Source of the DNA: DAHUXD01 sp963736455
GTDB taxonomy: Bacteria > Acidobacteriota > Thermoanaerobaculia > UBA5066 > Gp7-AA6
Assembly: GCA_963736455.1 (NCBI GenBank)
Contig: CAVTON010000001.1
Span: 2,852,001 to 2,916,000 of the forward strand
Direction: 5' to 3'
DNA: 64,000 nucleotides
A model generated the notes under the pieces. The model made no database searches and had not been told where the DNA came from. It worked only from the letters and a program-made list of their open reading frames with translations. This document shows, piece by piece, positions 61,674-64,000 of this stretch. The translations under genes were made by a program, and so were the position numbers. The first letter of the stretch is position 1. Each line of letters begins with the position of its first letter.

Positions 61674-62936
61674 ATGAAGCCGGTCCGGACCTGGCTCGCC
61701 AGTTTCGCCCTGCTCGCCGCGTCGGCTCTTCCGGCGCAGGTCACGGCGATCCGGGCCGGGCAGCTCGTCGATCCGGCGGCGGGAGCGACGCGGCGCGACC
61801 AGATCATCCTCGTCGAGGGCGGCAGGATCACGGCGGTCGGCCCGTCCGTGGCGATTCCGCCGAACGCGGCGATCGTGGATCTGTCGAAGCGAACCGTTCT
61901 GCCCGGCCTCTTCGACGTCCACACGCATCTCTGCCTGAACCTGAAGACCCAGGGCGGCAACGGGCTGCCGGAGCTGCTTCGCTCCCTGCTCGCGGCAACC
62001 GCGATCGAGACCACGGCGTACCGGTCGCTCGAAGGCGCCGCGAACGCCCGCGACATGCTGCGCTCCGGATTCACGACCGTGCGCGACGTCGGGAACGCCG
62101 GCAACTACGCGGACACGGCGCTGCGGCGCGCGATCGAGGACGGCCTCGTGCCGGGTCCGACGGTCGTCAACGCCGGACGCATCATTACGCCCTTCGGCGG
62201 GCAATACCACGGCCTTCCGCCCGAACGGGCCGACATCGCGATTCCCGAGTATCTTTACGCCGACACGCCGGACGAGATGCGCAGGGCGGTACGCGAGAAC
62301 ATCGCGTTCGGAGCGAAGGTGATCAAGATCGTGGTGGACGACCAGCCCTACCTCTACTCGGTGGACGACGTCCGCACGATCGTCAAGGAGGCGGCGGCGG
62401 GCGGCCTGAAGGTCGCCGCGCACTGCGCGACCGACGCGGGGTCCCGCATCGCGGCGGAGGGAGGCGTGGCCTCCGTCGAGCACGCCTACCGCGCGACGAC
62501 GCCGACGCTCCAGCTCATGAAGGACCGCGGTGTCTTTCTCGTCGGCACGGACTTCACGCGCCAGGCCGCGCACGAGATGGGCATGGACGAGTACCACGAC
62601 TGGGTCGTGGACCGCCTGAGGCGCGCCTATCAGGTCGGCGTGCCCGTCGCGTTCGGAACGGACGTCTGCTTCGTGAAGGACGGCGAGACCCGCGGCACGC
62701 TCTCGATCGAGTTCGTCACGAGCTTCGTCGAGGCCGGCGTCTCGCCGAAGCAGATCCTCCGGGCGATGACGACCGACGCCGCTCGCCTCCTGGGCATGGA
62801 GAAGGAGCGCGGCGCGATCGCGCCCGGGTTCGCGGCCGACATTGTCGCGACGCCCGAAAATCCCCTGGAGAACATCGACACCGTGCGGCACGTCGCCTTC
62901 GTCATGAAGGGCGGCGAGATCGTCAAGAACCAGTGA
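61674..62936 (+). CDS. Secreted amidohydrolase (imidazolonepropionase/Xaa-Pro-dipeptidase-like)
   Basis: A 420-residue exported metallohydrolase. Signal peptide (WLASFALLAASALPAQV); metal ligands in FDVHTHLCLN, K in AKVIKIVVDD, H in VAAHCATDAG, H in ASVEHAYRA, and D in AFGTDVCFVKDG, as in binuclear amidohydrolases of the Sgx/Cc-type that cleave Xaa-Pro or acyl-amino-acid bonds. ATG 61674 is preferred over 61632: ACGGAGG is correctly spaced and the signal peptide starts there. The 263-base gap upstream shows no other gene. Confidence 0.88.
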   Translation: MKPVRTWLASFALLAASALPAQVTAIRAGQLVDPAAGATRRDQIILVEGGRITAVGPSVAIPPNAAIVDLSKRTVLPGLFDVHTHLCLNLKTQGGNGLPELLRSLLAATAIETTAYRSLEGAANARDMLRSGFTTVRDVGNAGNYADTALRRAIEDGLVPGPTVVNAGRIITPFGGQYHGLPPERADIAIPEYLYADTPDEMRRAVRENIAFGAKVIKIVVDDQPYLYSVDDVRTIVKEAAAGGLKVAAHCATDAGSRIAAEGGVASVEHAYRATTPTLQLMKDRGVFLVGTDFTRQAAHEMGMDEYHDWVVDRLRRAYQVGVPVAFGTDVCFVKDGETRGTLSIEFVTSFVEAGVSPKQILRAMTTDAARLLGMEKERGAIAPGFAADIVATPENPLENIDTVRHVAFVMKGGEIVKNQ

Positions 62937-62949
62937 GGCGAGAACGTCA

Positions 62950-64000
62950 ATGGATCGCGCGAACGGCTCCCTGAGGATTCGCCCGGCCCTCTGGGCCGGC
63001 CTGGTCGTCGCGGCATCGCTGGAGTGGTCCATCGGATGCTCGTCGTCGCCGAAAACCGCCGCGACGGCCGTGCCGGCGCCCTCTCACTGTTCCGGAACCC
63101 TCGGGTTCGAGACCGGCCCGCTCACCCGAGCGGTGCGCAGGAAGCTCGCGCTTCCGGCCGACGTCGCCGGAGCCGTTGTCACCACGATACTGCCGGGGGG
63201 CCCGGCGCAGTCCGCGGGCCTGCGCGCCGGCGACGTCGTCGAGCAGATCGGCGATACGCCGATCGCGAACGACTGCGATGCGGACAAGGCGTCCTTCCAT
63301 CGGGCCTGTCAGCCCGCGGCGCTGAAGGTGTGGCGCGCCGGAAACGTCGCCGATCTGACGGTGACGCCGGTGGATCAGGCGCCGTTTCTCGAGAAGGCCT
63401 GCCGCGAAGGCAGCGCCGACGCCTGCTTCCGCGCGGCGTGGCTGAAGTGGGATCGGCACCACGAGAATCCGGAGGTCCTCACCGAGCTCGACGCGGCGTG
63501 CAAGGCGGGCTCGGCGGAGGCCTGCGCCTACGAGGGCCTGCAGGTCTCCGAAAATCCCGAACGCGTCTCCGAGGCGCGGCCGCTCGACGAGCGCGCATGC
63601 GATCTCGGAAGCGGCGCCGGCTGCGCGAACGTCGCGTTTCTCTTCGCGACCGGGAAATCCGTCGCGAAGGACGATCGCAAGGCGGCGAGCCTCTACCGCA
63701 AGAGCTGCGACCTCGGCGACGCGCAGGGCTGCTACAACGCCGGGGTGATGGCCGACGACGGGCGCGGCGTCCGGGAAGACCCCGCGGCGGCGGCCGCGGA
63801 TTACGCCGAGGGGTGCTCCCTCGGGAGCTCGACGGCCTGCACGAACCTCGGTTTCCTGTACGAGCACGGCCGCGGCGTCCGCCAGGACAAGGCCCGCGCC
63901 GTGGAGCTGTACCAGAAGGGCTGCGAGGGCACGACCTGCCGCGTGTCGAATCTCGGCGGCTGCCTGAACGTCGGGCGCGCCCTGCGCGACGGCATCGGCG
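62950..64000 (+). CDS. PDZ and Sel1-repeat lipoprotein, 3' end outside window
   Basis: About 350 residues are visible. The signal ends SLEWSIGCSSS, a lipobox with Cys30. A PDZ domain (~55-140) contains GAVVTTILPGGPAQSAGLRAG, followed by Cys-rich Sel1-like repeats (~150 on), e.g. DLGDAQGCYNAGVMADDGRGV and SSTACTNLGFLYEHGRGVRQD, each with a conserved Cys. It should be an envelope scaffold protein. It begins 13 bases after the amidohydrolase stop, likely cotranscribed. The gene continues past the right edge. Confidence 0.85.
   Translation, partial: MDRANGSLRIRPALWAGLVVAASLEWSIGCSSSPKTAATAVPAPSHCSGTLGFETGPLTRAVRRKLALPADVAGAVVTTILPGGPAQSAGLRAGDVVEQIGDTPIANDCDADKASFHRACQPAALKVWRAGNVADLTVTPVDQAPFLEKACREGSADACFRAAWLKWDRHHENPEVLTELDAACKAGSAEACAYEGLQVSENPERVSEARPLDERACDLGSGAGCANVAFLFATGKSVAKDDRKAASLYRKSCDLGDAQGCYNAGVMADDGRGVREDPAAAAADYAEGCSLGSSTACTNLGFLYEHGRGVRQDKARAVELYQKGCEGTTCRVSNLGGCLNVGRALRDGIG

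Overview
The window is very GC-rich, gene-dense DNA from a diderm bacterium, most likely an Acidobacteriota member of the Thermoanaerobaculia kind. That placement is an inference. It rests on a VWFA-related protein of the acidobacterial type, a complete bacillithiol gene set, a fused homocysteine methyltransferase/MTHFR, outer-membrane barrels and many large secreted proteins. No phage, insertion sequence or CRISPR array is visible, so this looks like core chromosome.

Layout. 1-6 kb: a partial WYL regulator, a secreted TPR protein, the fused methionine/folate enzyme and purD. 6-10 kb: a secreted protein, a DoxX protein, two exported thioredoxin-fold proteins and a MerR regulator. 10-17.5 kb: a tightly overlapped leftward run ggt-mtnA-tsaD-lepA-lepB-lepB-DUF4845-like. 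17.5-20 kb: rightward pgk-tpiA-secG and tRNA-Leu(GAG). 20-23 kb: yidD, small membrane proteins, a DUF4097 protein and an adenosine-deaminase-family enzyme. 23-27.5 kb: bacillithiol genes (methyltransferase, bshC, bshB1, bshA). 27.5-36 kb: secreted peptidases, a histidine-rich membrane protein, a dihydrouridine synthase and a VWA protein. 36-42 kb: an ArnT-like glycosyltransferase, a FabL-like reductase and an M16 peptidase pair. 42-50 kb: a phospholipase-D-like protein, an ABC exporter, a YiiX-like hydrolase, a pseudo-receiver and an operon of cupredoxin, transmembrane Ser/Thr kinase and beta-barrel. 50-64 kb: a selenoprotein gene, an OPT transporter, kbl, a membrane-tethered trypsin-like protease, DUF5996, VOC and DUF3943 proteins, an MFS exporter, an amidohydrolase and a partial PDZ-Sel1 lipoprotein.

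Main discoveries. (1) A short gene at 50214-50429 is interrupted by an in-frame TGA at a UPHT motif. It matches the UXX-star glutaredoxin-like selenoproteins and has a hairpin just after the TGA, so the organism should make selenocysteine. (2) A structured repeat of about 170 bp occurs four times. Each copy starts 1-4 bases past the 3' end of a gene or tRNA, in the same orientation relative to that gene, and its 9-bp stem differs in sequence between copies while staying perfectly paired. (3) Many genes have a TAnnnT -10 element 6-10 bases before the start codon and no ribosome-binding site, which predicts leaderless transcription; ggt and pgk share one overlapping, nearly symmetric element in a 20-base gap. 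(4) A SAM methyltransferase leads the bacillithiol operon, suggesting N-methyl-bacillithiol.
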